Counted from the stretch's first letter, positions 24,849 through 37,140 are shown. The stretch is 64,000 nucleotides of DNA from Gammaproteobacteria bacterium UBA5078 (GCA_002416505.1 DIAM01000013.1:71814-135813); one strand, 5' to 3'. A program made the numbers and translations. The notes: generated by a model not told the origin, from the sequence alone.

Positions 24849-25679
24849 ATGGATTCGGTTCAAACCTATTTTTATCGTGCCCAAGACATGCGTGGCGATG
24901 AGCTTGTCATCCTCTTTCATAAGGGTGAGGTCCTGCTGCGCAACGAAGAATTTCTATGGCCGAGTAAGGTATTAGAGGAGTTGGACAAGGCCTGGTACCC
25001 GTTGTTGTTGGTGGGAGAGTTCAAGTCGCGCCGAATCGTGGCGCTGAATCTGCCCCATGATTGGGCGCAAGAGGATTTTGCTGTTGCCAGGGCGTCTCCT
25101 CGCTCACTACTGCTACGCCATAGCTTCGACGATTTCACCGCGGTCGGTCGCGCCAATCAGCTGATCAATTGGTATGACAATCATCGCTATTGCGGTTCCT
25201 GCGGGGCCAATACCTTGGCTCATAAGAATGATAGAGCGCTAGTGTGCACGGCCTGCAATGCCACATACTATCCACGCATAAACCCCTGCATCATCGTATT
25301 GGTGACTAAGGGTGAACAGTTTCTGTTAGCGCGCCACAATCGCGGCAACGCCTCCTACAGCAGCTGTTTGGCCGGCTTCATGGAGGTAGGAGAGACGCCA
25401 GAGGAGACGGTGGTGCGAGAGGTCATGGAAGAGGTCGGCATCGAGGTAGACAATGTGCGCTATATCAAGAGCCAGTCATGGCCTTTCCCATCCCAGCTTA
25501 TGTTAGGGTTTTTCGCCGATTATAAGGCGGGAGACCTGTGTGTCGACGGAATCGAGATCGCCGAGGCACATTGGTATAGCAAGGACGACCTGCCCGAGAT
25601 GCCCTCCGCTGGCATTAGTGTCGCAGGCCAGCTCATTGCGCTATTCTTGCAAGGTTTAAACGAGAGAAAGAACGCCTAA
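24849..25679 (+). CDS. nudC: NAD-capped RNA / NADH pyrophosphatase NudC
   Basis: 276 residues. A zinc-ribbon has four Cys ('YCGSCGAN' and 'VCTACNATYYPRI'). The Nudix box 'GFMEVGETPEETVVREVMEEVGIE' is intact and is followed by 'SQSWPFPSQLMLGF', the NudC-specific SQPWPFPxS-type motif. NudC removes the NAD cap from RNA 5' ends and hydrolyses NADH. Length is close to E. coli NudC (257). Confidence 0.94.
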   Translation: MDSVQTYFYRAQDMRGDELVILFHKGEVLLRNEEFLWPSKVLEELDKAWYPLLLVGEFKSRRIVALNLPHDWAQEDFAVARASPRSLLLRHSFDDFTAVGRANQLINWYDNHRYCGSCGANTLAHKNDRALVCTACNATYYPRINPCIIVLVTKGEQFLLARHNRGNASYSSCLAGFMEVGETPEETVVREVMEEVGIEVDNVRYIKSQSWPFPSQLMLGFFADYKAGDLCVDGIEIAEAHWYSKDDLPEMPSAGISVAGQLIALFLQGLNERKNA

Positions 25680-25695
25680 ATTAAGGAGAGTATGC

Positions 25696-26781
25696 TTGGA
25701 GTTTCTTACTGAATACGGTTTGTTTGTAGCGAAGGTGATCACGCTTGTAGTGGCCTTCATCGTTGTACTAAGTGCCCTAATCTCTGCGGGGTCTCGTGGC
25801 AAACGCACCTCTGGCTCCGGCAGGGGCACGATCTCGATCGTGCGCTTGAATGATGAGTTGGATGATATGCGCGACGCGATCAGGAAGACCGTGTTGGATA
25901 AAGACCAGTTCAAGCAGGAGCAGAAGCGCGAGAAGAAGCAGCACAAAAACGAGCAGAAAGAGCGCAGAAAACAGTTCAAAACGCTGCTAAAGAGCACCGA
26001 TGAGCCTATTGAGGTCGAGTTTAGGAAGCGGATTTATGTAATTGATTTTGATGGCGATATCGAGGCTAGCGAGGTCGAGAGTTTGCGCGAAGAGATTACC
26101 GCTATCCTCTCCATTGCGACCTCCCAAGACGAGGTGCTACTACGCCTTGAAAGCCCCGGCGGCATGGTCCATGCCTATGGCTTGGCGTCCTCTCAGTTGC
26201 TGCGTATTCGCGACAAGGGCATCCCTCTGACGATCTGTGTCGACAAGGTCGCGGCCAGCGGCGGCTATATGATGGCCTGTCTGGCGAGCAAATTAGTCGC
26301 CGCTCCCTTCGCCATCCTGGGTTCTATAGGAGTCTTAGTGCAATTACCCAATTTCCATCGCCTACTGCGCAAGTACGATGTCGATTACGAGACTATCAGC
26401 GCGGGGGAGTTCAAGACCACCCTGACGACCTTCGGTGAGATCACTAAGAAAGGCCGCACCAAGGTTAAAGAAGACGTCGAAGAGATGCACGTACTGTTCA
26501 AGAACTGGGTTAAACAGCACCGCCCAGCGGTAGAGATCGATGCTATCGCCACCGGCGAGACTTGGGTAGGCATTCAAGCACTAGAGCGCAATATGGTAGA
26601 CGCGGTCATGACCAGTGACGAGTGTATCGTTGCGGCCTGCGACGAGGCGGATGTGTTTGAGGTGAGTTATGAGATTCGTCTATCGATCGGCGACAAACTC
26701 GGGGCCGCCATCCATAGCACCATGGATCGAACAGTCATGTCCTTATGGAAGCGTGTGCGTGAGAATAGCTTCTATTCATAA
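25696..26781 (+). CDS. sohB: Inner-membrane S49 peptidase SohB
   Basis: 361 residues from a TTG start at 25696, 5 nt after AAGGAGAG; the nearby ATG at 25692 is out of frame. An N-terminal membrane segment ('YGLFVAKVITLVVAFIVVLSALI') is followed by a charged coiled coil ('KQEQKREKKQHKNEQKERR'). The S49 domain has the catalytic Ser in 'KVAASGGYMMACLA' and the probable Lys in 'SAGEFKTTLTTFG'. It is the SohB signal-peptide-peptidase-like family, with the catalytic part in the periplasm. Confidence 0.92.
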   Translation: MEFLTEYGLFVAKVITLVVAFIVVLSALISAGSRGKRTSGSGRGTISIVRLNDELDDMRDAIRKTVLDKDQFKQEQKREKKQHKNEQKERRKQFKTLLKSTDEPIEVEFRKRIYVIDFDGDIEASEVESLREEITAILSIATSQDEVLLRLESPGGMVHAYGLASSQLLRIRDKGIPLTICVDKVAASGGYMMACLASKLVAAPFAILGSIGVLVQLPNFHRLLRKYDVDYETISAGEFKTTLTTFGEITKKGRTKVKEDVEEMHVLFKNWVKQHRPAVEIDAIATGETWVGIQALERNMVDAVMTSDECIVAACDEADVFEVSYEIRLSIGDKLGAAIHSTMDRTVMSLWKRVRENSFYS

Positions 26782-26793
26782 GGAGATTAGGCA

Positions 26794-27804
26794 ATGAGCA
26801 TCGAGACCAAGCGATTCAAGGCCATGCGCATAGAGGAGCGGCAAGAAGGCGACAAACTCGCCTATCGCAGCGCGATCGTAATGCGCGAGCTAGGGGAGTT
26901 GCCCGCAGGCGAGGTCTTAGTGAAGGTGCAATACTCCTCACTGAACTACAAAGATGCTCTGTCTGCCTCTGGCAATAAGGGGGTGACGCGTAATTTCCCG
27001 CATACCCCCGGCATCGATGCGGCCGGAATTGTACAAAGTAGCAGTGTCGATGCGTATGCCGCGGGCGATGCGGTCATCATCACTGGCTATGACTTGGGAA
27101 TGAATACGGATGGGGGCTTCGCGGAGTATGTGCGAGTCCCCGCGGCATGGTTGGTGCGCCTGCCCGATGGGCTCAGCGCTTTCGAGAGCATGGTGTTGGG
27201 CACGGCGGGACTGACCGCCGCCCTGTGTGTCGACAAGCTCTTGAAGGCTGGGCTCACGCCCGAGGATGGCAACGTCTTGGTCACGGGTGCCACTGGCGGA
27301 GTTGGTTCGGTGGCGGTCGCTTTGTTGGCACAACTAGGCTTTGCGGTGACGGCGGCGACAGGCAAAGCCGAGGCGGCGGATTTCCTGCGCTCGCTGGGCG
27401 CCACCGACATCATCGATCGACAAGAATTGCTCGAAGATAATCCCCGCCCCTTACTTAAAGAGCGCTGGGCCGGGGTCGTCGATGTTGTCGGTGGCGCGGT
27501 CTTATGGAATGCGGTCAAGGCACTACGCTATGGCGGCAGCGCTGCCCTGTGTGGCTTGGTCGGTTCGCCCTCTCTAGAGGCCAGTGTCTTCCCCTTCATT
27601 CTACGGGGCGTCAATCTGCTTGGTGTAGACTCGGTCAATGTGCCACAAGCACTTAAGAGTGCGATGTGGCAGCGCTTGGCAACGGATTGGAAGTTAACAC
27701 AGCTCGATGCGTTGGCGGAGACGATCGGCTTCGACGAGCTCGAAGCCAAGCTGAATTCACTGCTGGCGGGGAAGGGCAAGGGCCGCACGGTGCTGGCCCT
27801 TTAA
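26794..27804 (+). CDS. acuI: NADPH-dependent acrylyl-CoA reductase, AcuI/YhdH family
   Basis: 336 residues with AAGGAGAT upstream. It is a zinc-free medium-chain dehydrogenase: 'YSSLNYKDALSASGNKGVTRNFPHTPGIDAAGIV' and 'NTDGGFAEYVRVPA' are typical of YhdH/AcuI. The NADPH-binding loop is 'VTGATGGVGSVAVALLAQLG'. The family reduces acryloyl-CoA to propionyl-CoA, detoxifying acrylate, for instance from DMSP breakdown in marine bacteria. No DMSP lyase is nearby, so the role is generic detoxification by inference. Confidence 0.9.
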   Translation: MSIETKRFKAMRIEERQEGDKLAYRSAIVMRELGELPAGEVLVKVQYSSLNYKDALSASGNKGVTRNFPHTPGIDAAGIVQSSSVDAYAAGDAVIITGYDLGMNTDGGFAEYVRVPAAWLVRLPDGLSAFESMVLGTAGLTAALCVDKLLKAGLTPEDGNVLVTGATGGVGSVAVALLAQLGFAVTAATGKAEAADFLRSLGATDIIDRQELLEDNPRPLLKERWAGVVDVVGGAVLWNAVKALRYGGSAALCGLVGSPSLEASVFPFILRGVNLLGVDSVNVPQALKSAMWQRLATDWKLTQLDALAETIGFDELEAKLNSLLAGKGKGRTVLAL

Positions 27805-27812
27805 GAGGACTC

Positions 27813-28325
27813 TTATAAGACGTGTTCGCGGCGCCTGAACAAGGGCTCTGGCTTGTCGACACTGACTTGGTAGCCATCGCGGAAGTCATCGAAGGCGGCG
27901 AGGGCAGTATCGATGTTCTGGTCTTCGCGCAAGGCGAAGGCATCGAATCCACAGCGTGCCATATAGAAGAGCTGGTCGCGCAGCACATCGCCAATCGCAC
28001 GTAACTCACCCTTGAACATGAAATTGCTGCGCAATTCGCGTGCCGAGGAGTACACGCGGCCATCGGAGAACACCGGGAAATTCAGTGCAATCAGGCCAAA
28101 GGAGTGCAGATCCTCGCCTAGGGAAGCCGGTAGTTCATCGCTCTGCAGCCATACCGCCGTTTTCCCAGGGCGTTGCTTTAAGGCCTGACGATTCTCCTGC
28201 CAGAATGCCAATGGCACTATCAGGGGCACGGCCGCCTTATCTGCAATCTCACTCATCTCGCTAACTTCCTTGAGCAGAAGCCAAGGATCTTCCACGATAG
28301 AGCGGTTCTTAATTAGTTTTTCCAT
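27813..28325 (-). CDS. DUF934 protein linked to sulfite reductase
   Basis: 170 residues from the ATG at 28325, which overlaps the end of cysI by 17 nt; longer upstream starts lie inside cysI and lack homology. The core 'GLIALNFPVFSDGRVYSSARELR' and 'GELRAIGDVLRDQLFYMARCGFDAF' match DUF934, found almost always next to CysI-type hemoproteins and thought to be an accessory to sulfite reduction. It has no membrane segment or cofactor motif. Confidence 0.9.
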   Translation of the reverse strand: MEKLIKNRSIVEDPWLLLKEVSEMSEIADKAAVPLIVPLAFWQENRQALKQRPGKTAVWLQSDELPASLGEDLHSFGLIALNFPVFSDGRVYSSARELRSNFMFKGELRAIGDVLRDQLFYMARCGFDAFALREDQNIDTALAAFDDFRDGYQVSVDKPEPLFRRREHVL

Positions 28326-29967
28326 ACACCTCTTCCTTGAACGGCGCCATGCCGAGACGATTAAACGTATCGATGAAGCGCTCTTCGCCTTCACGGCGAC
28401 GCTTATACACGTTGATGATCTTCTCTATCACATCGGGCACTTCGTCTTGAGCGAAAGAGGGACCTACGATCTGGCCAAGAGATGTCGTATTCTCGGCAGA
28501 GCCGCCAAGGGAGATTTGGTAGAACTCAGCCCCTTTCTTATCTACCCCGAGTATGCCGATATTGCCTACGTGGTGATGGCCACAGGCATTCATGCAGCCA
28601 GAGATGTTCACGCTGACCTGACCGATGTCGCGCAGCGTCTGGGGGTTGTCGAAACGGCGCTGGATCGACTCCGCGATGGGGATTGATTTAGCGTTCGCCA
28701 AGGCACAGAAGTCGCCGCCGGGGCAGCAAATGATATCGGTCAGGAGGCCGAGGTTCGCGGCACTGAGTTGATTCGATTGTAACGCCTTCCACATCTCATA
28801 CAGGGCATCTTGTTCGACATCGGCGAGGATAACGTTTTGCTCATGGCTCACCCGCAGCTCATTGAAGCTGTAGCGATCGGCCAATTCGGCGATGAAGTTC
28901 ATTTGCGCAGTTGTCACGTCACCGGGAGCCACCCCAGTAGCTTTCAGACAGATAGTGACGATGGCATAGCCGGGCCTCTTGTGTGCGTCGACGTTTTGCT
29001 GGTACCAACTGGCGAACAAGACATCGCGCGCAAGCGCTTCGCCCAGTGCGGCGCTGGTAGCGGGCAGAGTCTTATAGTCAGGATCATGGAAAAAGCCTTT
29101 GCAACGCTCGATCTCGGTCTCGGTAAGGCGCAGTGGGCCGCCTTTAAGGCTTTGCCATTCCTTCTCGACTTTCTCGCGGAAGGCATCCACGCCTGTCTCT
29201 TTCACAAGAATTTTGATGCGCGCCTTATACTTATTGTCGCGTCGGCCTTCGCGGTTATACACCCGCAGGATCGCGTCGAGATAAGTAAGCAACTCATGCT
29301 CGGGAAGGAACTCGCGAATCGCCTTGCCAATAACCGGCGTGCGACCGAGCCCGCCTCCTACTAAGACGCGAAAGCCGAGCTCTCCTGCCTCATTACGGAC
29401 GATGAACAGGCCTATGTCATGGACTTGGGTTGCCGCTTGATCGTCGCTAGTGCCACAGACCGCGATCTTAAATTTACGCGGTAAGTAGGCGAACTCGGGA
29501 TGAAACGTAGACCACTGGCGGATGATCTCGCAGTAGGGGCGGCTGTCGGCAATCTCGTCGACCGCGCTGCCCGCAAATTGGTCGGTGCTGGTGTTGCGGA
29601 TGCAGTTGCCGCTGGTTTGAATGGCATGCATCTCCACCTCGGCGAGGTGGGCGAGGATGTCGGGCACGTCTTCCAGCGCAGGCCAGTTGAATTGAATATT
29701 CTGCCGGGTCGTGAAATGGCCGTAGCCCTTGTCGTAATACTCGGAGATATAGGCCAGCTTGCGCAGCTGAGTGCTCGAGAGCATGCCGTAAGGAACCGCA
29801 ATGCGCAGCATCGGTGCTAGGCGCTGAATATAGAGACCATTTTGCAGACGCAGAGGCAGGAACTCGGTTGGCGCGAGTTCGCCTTTCAAGAAACGCGCAG
29901 TCTGATCGCGAAACTGCGCGATGCGGTCTTCTAGCATTTGATGGTCGTAATTATCGTATCTATACAT
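28309..29967 (-). CDS. cysI: Sulfite reductase hemoprotein (NADPH/ferredoxin-type beta subunit)
   Basis: 552 residues. It reduces sulfite to sulfide in assimilatory sulfur metabolism using siroheme and a 4Fe-4S cluster. The cluster ligands are in 'CCPGGDFCALA' (C-x5-C) and 'ISGCMNACGHHH' (C-x3-C). Siroheme-binding Arg/Lys-rich segments are seen in 'RLQNGLYIQ' and 'GHFTTRQNIQF'. No flavoprotein cysJ is nearby, as is usual for cysI-DUF934 operons. A nitrite reductase of the same fold is the alternative, but DUF934 favours sulfite. Confidence 0.92.
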   Translation of the reverse strand: MYRYDNYDHQMLEDRIAQFRDQTARFLKGELAPTEFLPLRLQNGLYIQRLAPMLRIAVPYGMLSSTQLRKLAYISEYYDKGYGHFTTRQNIQFNWPALEDVPDILAHLAEVEMHAIQTSGNCIRNTSTDQFAGSAVDEIADSRPYCEIIRQWSTFHPEFAYLPRKFKIAVCGTSDDQAATQVHDIGLFIVRNEAGELGFRVLVGGGLGRTPVIGKAIREFLPEHELLTYLDAILRVYNREGRRDNKYKARIKILVKETGVDAFREKVEKEWQSLKGGPLRLTETEIERCKGFFHDPDYKTLPATSAALGEALARDVLFASWYQQNVDAHKRPGYAIVTICLKATGVAPGDVTTAQMNFIAELADRYSFNELRVSHEQNVILADVEQDALYEMWKALQSNQLSAANLGLLTDIICCPGGDFCALANAKSIPIAESIQRRFDNPQTLRDIGQVSVNISGCMNACGHHHVGNIGILGVDKKGAEFYQISLGGSAENTTSLGQIVGPSFAQDEVPDVIEKIINVYKRRREGEERFIDTFNRLGMAPFKEEVYGKTN

Positions 29968-30137
29968 GGTAATAGTCTGTGTCTAGTTGGGCTGATTTCA
30001 AGTACGCAGGCGCGCTAGGGCAGTTGCTTATAGGCCTCAATGGGGGCCGCATTGTAAAGCAAAGGGCGGACCTAGTGCTAGTTTCCCGGTTTATGACACG
30101 GCCTTGTCAATTTCGGGCCATATTGCGCAAGTTTCAC

Positions 30138-30165
30138 TTGATTCTAAAGAGTGAGGCTTTAAAAT
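30138..30165 (+). promoter_or_regulatory. Sigma70-like promoter of a small membrane-protein gene
   Basis: TTGATT (30138-30143) and TAAAAT (30160-30165) are 16 bp apart, followed by GCCGCT. It is about 36 bp upstream of the small gene starting at 30201. Confidence 0.55.
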
Positions 30166-30200
30166 GCCGCTTTGATTTTTGTCATTTAATGGAAAACATT

Positions 30201-30338
30201 ATGAGCCATCACGACGTCTCCGCAAGCCCCCAAATTAACGAAGAAGAGAGCGATGCTAATAGCCGTGCAGACGTGCTTGCGATGCTCTCTTTAGTTGCCA
30301 TTATCGTCACTATGGCCGTGTTCTACGTAAGCCGCTAA
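30201..30338 (+). CDS. 45-residue single-span membrane protein
   Basis: ATG at 30201 (an in-frame ATG at 30189 would add four residues). The acidic, polar N-terminus 'MSHHDVSASPQINEEESDAN' precedes one hydrophobic segment 'VLAMLSLVAIIVTMAVFYV' and a short 'SR' tail, so the N-terminus is probably cytoplasmic or the protein is a tail-like anchor. A promoter stands upstream and a strong hairpin follows the stop, which supports a real gene. No family is recognised. Confidence 0.55.
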   Translation: MSHHDVSASPQINEEESDANSRADVLAMLSLVAIIVTMAVFYVSR

Positions 30339-30351
30339 AACTCGCGGCGCT

Positions 30352-30389
30352 TAGGCTGTGCCAAGGCGCCTAGCCTTGGTCGCAGCCTA
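30352..30389. terminator. Bidirectional stem-loop between convergent small genes
   Basis: TAGGCTG/CAGCCTA and CCAAGGC/GCCTTGG pair around a GCCTA loop. The stem overlaps the DUF2970 stop codon at 30387-30389. No T-run is present, so it may protect 3' ends rather than terminate. Confidence 0.5.
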
Positions 30390-30596
30390 GGGCAATACTA
30401 AGCGTACAACTACGACTAAGGTCAGTATAAACAGCGCTGTGAATATCACTGCAGCCACGATGAAGCCTTTGACCGAGCCATTGGCGAAGTCCCTCTCCTT
30501 ATTCGCGCTACTCTGCACGCCAAAACTCGCCTGCATCACGCTCAGCATGGTTTTCCAAAACGGTAATTTGGCCTGTTCGTCTTTGTCTTCCGCCAT
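30387..30596 (-). CDS. DUF2970 small membrane protein
   Basis: 69 residues. The N-terminal 'PFWKTMLSVMQASFGVQSSANKERDF' and the following single membrane span ('GFIVAAVIFTALFILTLVVVVRLVLP') match DUF2970. It is 12 bp downstream of metH on the same strand and probably co-transcribed. Function is unknown. Confidence 0.85.
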   Translation of the reverse strand: MAEDKDEQAKLPFWKTMLSVMQASFGVQSSANKERDFANGSVKGFIVAAVIFTALFILTLVVVVRLVLP

Positions 30597-30608
30597 CTCG
30601 ATACTCCT

Positions 30609-34295
<3,687 letters not shown>

Positions 34296-34407
34296 GTTTG
34301 ATAACCGCCGGGCAGGGGAGTTCGCTAAAAAGCGCGCATTCTAGCAGAACTGCACTGTCGCGGCATGTGCAAATCCTTCCGGAACAATATGAGAAAACTG
34401 CATACTA

Positions 34408-34432
34408 ATAACCAAGTAAATTAGTACAGTAT
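34408..34432. promoter_or_regulatory. IscR type-1-like site in the nfuA promoter
   Basis: The 25 bases begin ATAACCAAGTAAATT and end AGTACAGTAT. They match about 20 of 25 positions of the IscR type-1 consensus as I recall it. The site directly precedes a possible -35/-10 pair (TTAACT 34433-34438, TAAACT 34455-34460, 16 bp apart) of nfuA, an Fe-S gene of the kind IscR controls. Confidence 0.5.
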
Positions 34433-34494
34433 TTAACTTGCGCGAAACATAGCGTAAACTGCGCCCACTCATGCACGCTCTGGTAGGAAACACT

Positions 34495-35076
34495 ATGATT
34501 ACGATCACTGAGTCAGCGCAGGAATACCTCGCCGAACTCCTTAAAAAGCAGGATTGCGAAGGCATAGCCGTCCGCATCTTCATTCTCGACGCCGGCACCC
34601 CTAAGGCCGAGACTTGCATCTCCTTCTGCCGCCCCGGTGAGTCTCAAGAGGATGATGAACTGCGCCCCTATACTGCCTTTGATACGTATATAGAGAAGCG
34701 CAGCATCCCCTTCTTGAAAGACGCCGTGGTGAATTACTCCAAAGATGCCATGGGCGGACAGCTGACAATTAAGGCGCCGAACTCGCGCTTGCCGCAGATC
34801 CAAGAGGATAGCCCAATAGAGGATCGCGTGAATTACGTGCTCTATAACGAGATCAACCCATCTCTGGCCGCCCACGGTGGCGTGGTGACATTGGAGGAGA
34901 TCTACGAGGGCAATGTGGCGGTACTGAAGTTTGGCGGTGGTTGTCAGGGCTGTGGCATGGTGGATCTCACCTTGAAAGAGGGCGTGGAGAAGACCTTGCT
35001 CGAGCAAATTCCCCAGCTGACCGAGGTGCGCGACATCACCGATCACAGCCAACGCGAAAACGCCTATTTCAAGTAA
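34495..35076 (+). CDS. nfuA: Fe-S cluster carrier NfuA
   Basis: 193 residues from the ATG at 34495, which follows TAGGAAA; an earlier in-frame ATG (34471) lacks a site. An N-terminal degenerate A-type domain ('ITESAQEYLAELLKK') is joined to a C-terminal Nfu domain with the cluster-binding CxxC in 'GGGCQGCGMVDLTLKEGVE'. It delivers 4Fe-4S clusters to apo-proteins under stress. The N-terminal domain has 'ETCISFC', but not the full A-type Cys set. The gene is divergent from metH. Confidence 0.96.
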   Translation: MITITESAQEYLAELLKKQDCEGIAVRIFILDAGTPKAETCISFCRPGESQEDDELRPYTAFDTYIEKRSIPFLKDAVVNYSKDAMGGQLTIKAPNSRLPQIQEDSPIEDRVNYVLYNEINPSLAAHGGVVTLEEIYEGNVAVLKFGGGCQGCGMVDLTLKEGVEKTLLEQIPQLTEVRDITDHSQRENAYFK

Positions 35077-35102
35077 GGCCTAGAGCCGGCTAGGGCAATG
35101 CC

Positions 35103-35768
35103 TTAGCCGGGATAGCGTTGTTTAAGTCCGCTGTACAGTAATTCCGGATAACTCAGGTCTGCCGTATCCAGGCTTTCCATCAACTCCACTAGATGTTCAT
35201 TGTCCTCGCGCCCTTGCCAGAGCTTATGGTAAGTGCCTTCCTTGTAACCGTGGTCCTGTCGAAAGAAATTCAACACGTTCTTACTCACGTATTGCTTAAA
35301 CAGCGACTCCCAGGTCAAGCCACAGTCTTTCATCACCGCTTTAAACAGTGCGATATCGACTCGACGAGCGCTCGAGAGCCCGATTAGCAGTTCTAGTTTT
35401 GCCACGAGGCTTAGGTCTTGAAAGTGGTAGGTCTGCGAGTCGAACTCGAGGCTGCTGCCGTGTTTCGCTGCGCCTGTGGCTTGTAGCAACGCGGCACTGG
35501 CCTGGGCCTGATCGTCCTCATGCTGCAAGAGGATCTCAGACAAAAGGAAATGCCAGATATCGATAATCTCCATCTGTAGCTGCGCTAGGTCGCAGTCCTG
35601 TTTCTTCCACCATTTCCAACCATGGTGCTCGATCGCCTCGGCAGCCTCAATCACTACTGCGCGCAGATAGGGGAAGCGCTTCTGAACCCAGAGAGGATCA
35701 ACCTTGGCATTCATGCGGGACTGCAGGGATAGCATTAGATGGGCTTGGTTTTCGAGTAGAGTGGTCAT
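35103..35768 (-). CDS. Dimeric (all-alpha) dUTP diphosphatase
   Basis: 221 residues. The pattern 'VIEAAEAIEHHGWKWWKK' followed by 'QLQMEIIDIWHFLLSEILL' gives the acidic Mg-binding E-xx-E and E-xx-D motifs of dimeric dUTPases, and 'FFRQDHGYKEGTYHKLWQGREDN' holds the later uracil/phosphate site. The enzyme hydrolyses dUTP (often also dUDP) to dUMP, keeping uracil out of DNA. It differs from the trimeric Dut of E. coli. It is the last gene of a probable three-gene operon with the two uncharacterised genes upstream. A MazG-like relative with another nucleotide substrate is possible. Confidence 0.8.
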   Translation of the reverse strand: MTTLLENQAHLMLSLQSRMNAKVDPLWVQKRFPYLRAVVIEAAEAIEHHGWKWWKKQDCDLAQLQMEIIDIWHFLLSEILLQHEDDQAQASAALLQATGAAKHGSSLEFDSQTYHFQDLSLVAKLELLIGLSSARRVDIALFKAVMKDCGLTWESLFKQYVSKNVLNFFRQDHGYKEGTYHKLWQGREDNEHLVELMESLDTADLSYPELLYSGLKQRYPG

Positions 35769-35797
35769 GGAGTCCTTTTTGTTGCTGCGAACAATCC

Positions 35798-36028
35798 CTA
35801 TTTTTTAGCTTGCTCACGCAGAATTGCGAGCATGTCTTGACGACTACGCAACATGTCTTGATATGAGTTTATTGTGTCGCGGTTCAGTTCGCTCTTCTCG
35901 GGTGTCGAGCGCAGAGCTTTCAACCATTGCTCGAGAAGGCTAATTTCACTTAGCAATTGCCGTTCACCCCGTCGAATTAACTCAGGGTCTATGGAGACTC
36001 CACCGCGGCTTTTGCGAAAGTCCTTCAT
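35798..36028 (-). CDS. Small helical protein of unknown function
   Basis: 76 residues from the ATG at 36028, 10 bp after the upstream gene; longer starts enter that gene. It is charged and largely helical: 'GERQLLSEISLLEQWLKALRSTPEKSELNRDTINSYQDMLRSRQDMLAILREQAKK'-type heptads suggest a coiled coil. No membrane segment or motif is seen. It sits between a membrane-anchored protein and the dUTPase. Confidence 0.6.
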   Translation of the reverse strand: MKDFRKSRGGVSIDPELIRRGERQLLSEISLLEQWLKALRSTPEKSELNRDTINSYQDMLRSRQDMLAILREQAKK

Positions 36029-36038
36029 TATTCTCGTC

Positions 36039-36734
36039 CTACAAGCTATCCCATTGCGCAAGGTGCAGCTCACGCATGAAGCTATGGCTATCGGGTTCAC
36101 CCCATTGTTGCACTAGCCATTTGGCGTCTGTCTTAGTAAGTAAACTCACGTGCTCGAAGCCTAACACGGCATAGGGGCTACTCAGCGACTTCCAAGCGGA
36201 GTAGTCGATCTGTTTTATGGTGTTGGCCGGCAGGGTCTTGGTGTTCGGAGTCTTGCCATGGAAAAAGTCCGCTTGGGCGGCCAGCAGATAAAGCTGCTCG
36301 AGCGCGCCAGTATAGGATTGCCGCTTCTTTTTCAAATCACGAATTTGCGCACGCAGCACCACACACGACTGCCGAAATGCCCCCATCTGCGGTAGAGCGC
36401 TATTGCACAGCTCTAAGGCAGCTTCGAAATCACCTTGCGCTAAACACTCGCGGCTTCTGACCAGCCATTGATCCGGGGAGGCAGGCGCGTTGGCGAGCTC
36501 TGCCGGCTCAACGCTTGGGGCAGGGCGGGGCGCTGGCGAGGATTCGGGCTCTATGCCAAGCATTTCCTCGATATCGGACATCTCGGTCACGGCGGCTTGT
36601 TTTAGCTCAATAGGAGGAAGCGGAAGATTGCGATCGACGCTCTCCTCATTCTTTCTGTGTTGATTGCGATGCAATGCCCAGACGATCAGCACTAATAGCC
36701 CTATCGCAGCAAGGATGCTCAGCCCTATTAAAAT
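36039..36734 (-). CDS. Membrane-anchored protein with helical domain, unknown
   Basis: 231 residues from a TTG at 36734 with GGAG upstream; an in-frame TTG at 36791 would add 19 residues. One membrane span ('LILIGLSILAAIGLLVLIVWAL') is followed by a basic patch, a Pro/Ala linker with the acidic motif 'MSDIEEMLGIEPE', and a TPR-like helical region ('CLAQGDFEAALELCNSALPQMG'). The C-terminal part is Trp-rich. It starts the operon ending in dUTPase. Family not recognised. Confidence 0.6.
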   Translation of the reverse strand: MLIGLSILAAIGLLVLIVWALHRNQHRKNEESVDRNLPLPPIELKQAAVTEMSDIEEMLGIEPESSPAPRPAPSVEPAELANAPASPDQWLVRSRECLAQGDFEAALELCNSALPQMGAFRQSCVVLRAQIRDLKKKRQSYTGALEQLYLLAAQADFFHGKTPNTKTLPANTIKQIDYSAWKSLSSPYAVLGFEHVSLLTKTDAKWLVQQWGEPDSHSFMRELHLAQWDSL

Positions 36735-36982
36735 CAATTCACTACTCCGCTGTGTTCGTGATTTTTCAATAAGTATGTAGATAGTCGCCAAGTTTTAAGG
36801 GCAACGCTAGTGATATTGGTCGATTCTACCAATCTTATCGCTATCGGGTCGATCTCTATTACACTAGCGAACGGAGTGTCCAAAGTTAAAATAGGCGCAG
36901 CGCAGGCTGTCTCCTAAACGGCCTTAAAGCTGACTTTGAATGGCTGTTTAAATCAGTAATATTGAAAATCATCAATTAACCC

Positions 36983-37011
36983 TTGACGAGAGCACCGAGG
37001 CTTCCTAAAAT
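36983..37011 (+). promoter_or_regulatory. Sigma70 promoter of tRNA-Glu
   Basis: TTGACG (36983-36988) and TAAAAT (37006-37011) are 17 bp apart, followed by the GC-rich discriminator GCGCCGCT, typical of stringently controlled stable-RNA promoters. The tRNA begins 53 bp later. Confidence 0.75.
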
Positions 37012-37064
37012 GCGCCGCTTTCCGCAATAAGGCAGATCGATTGCAGAAAGATTGTACTACTCTA

Positions 37065-37140
37065 GTCCCCTTCGTCTAGAGGCCTAGGACACCTGGTTTT
37101 CATCCAGGCAACAGGGGTTCGAAACCCCTAGGGGACGCCA
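37065..37140 (+). tRNA. tRNA-Glu (anticodon TTC)
   Basis: 76 bases including the encoded CCA. The acceptor pairs GTCCCCT/AGGGGAC, the anticodon loop is in CTGGTTTTCATCCAGG (TTC), and the T-arm is GGGGTTCGAAACCCC. A terminator follows directly. It lies between the operon of unknown genes and the ABC exporter. Confidence 0.98.

Noticed and set aside
26794..27804. DMSP degradation cluster around acuI
   Set aside because: No DMSP lyase, transporter or acuR-like regulator is adjacent.
34296..34380. Cobalamin or SAM riboswitch before metH
   Set aside because: The 5' region is short and lacks the conserved B12-box or SAM-riboswitch motifs.
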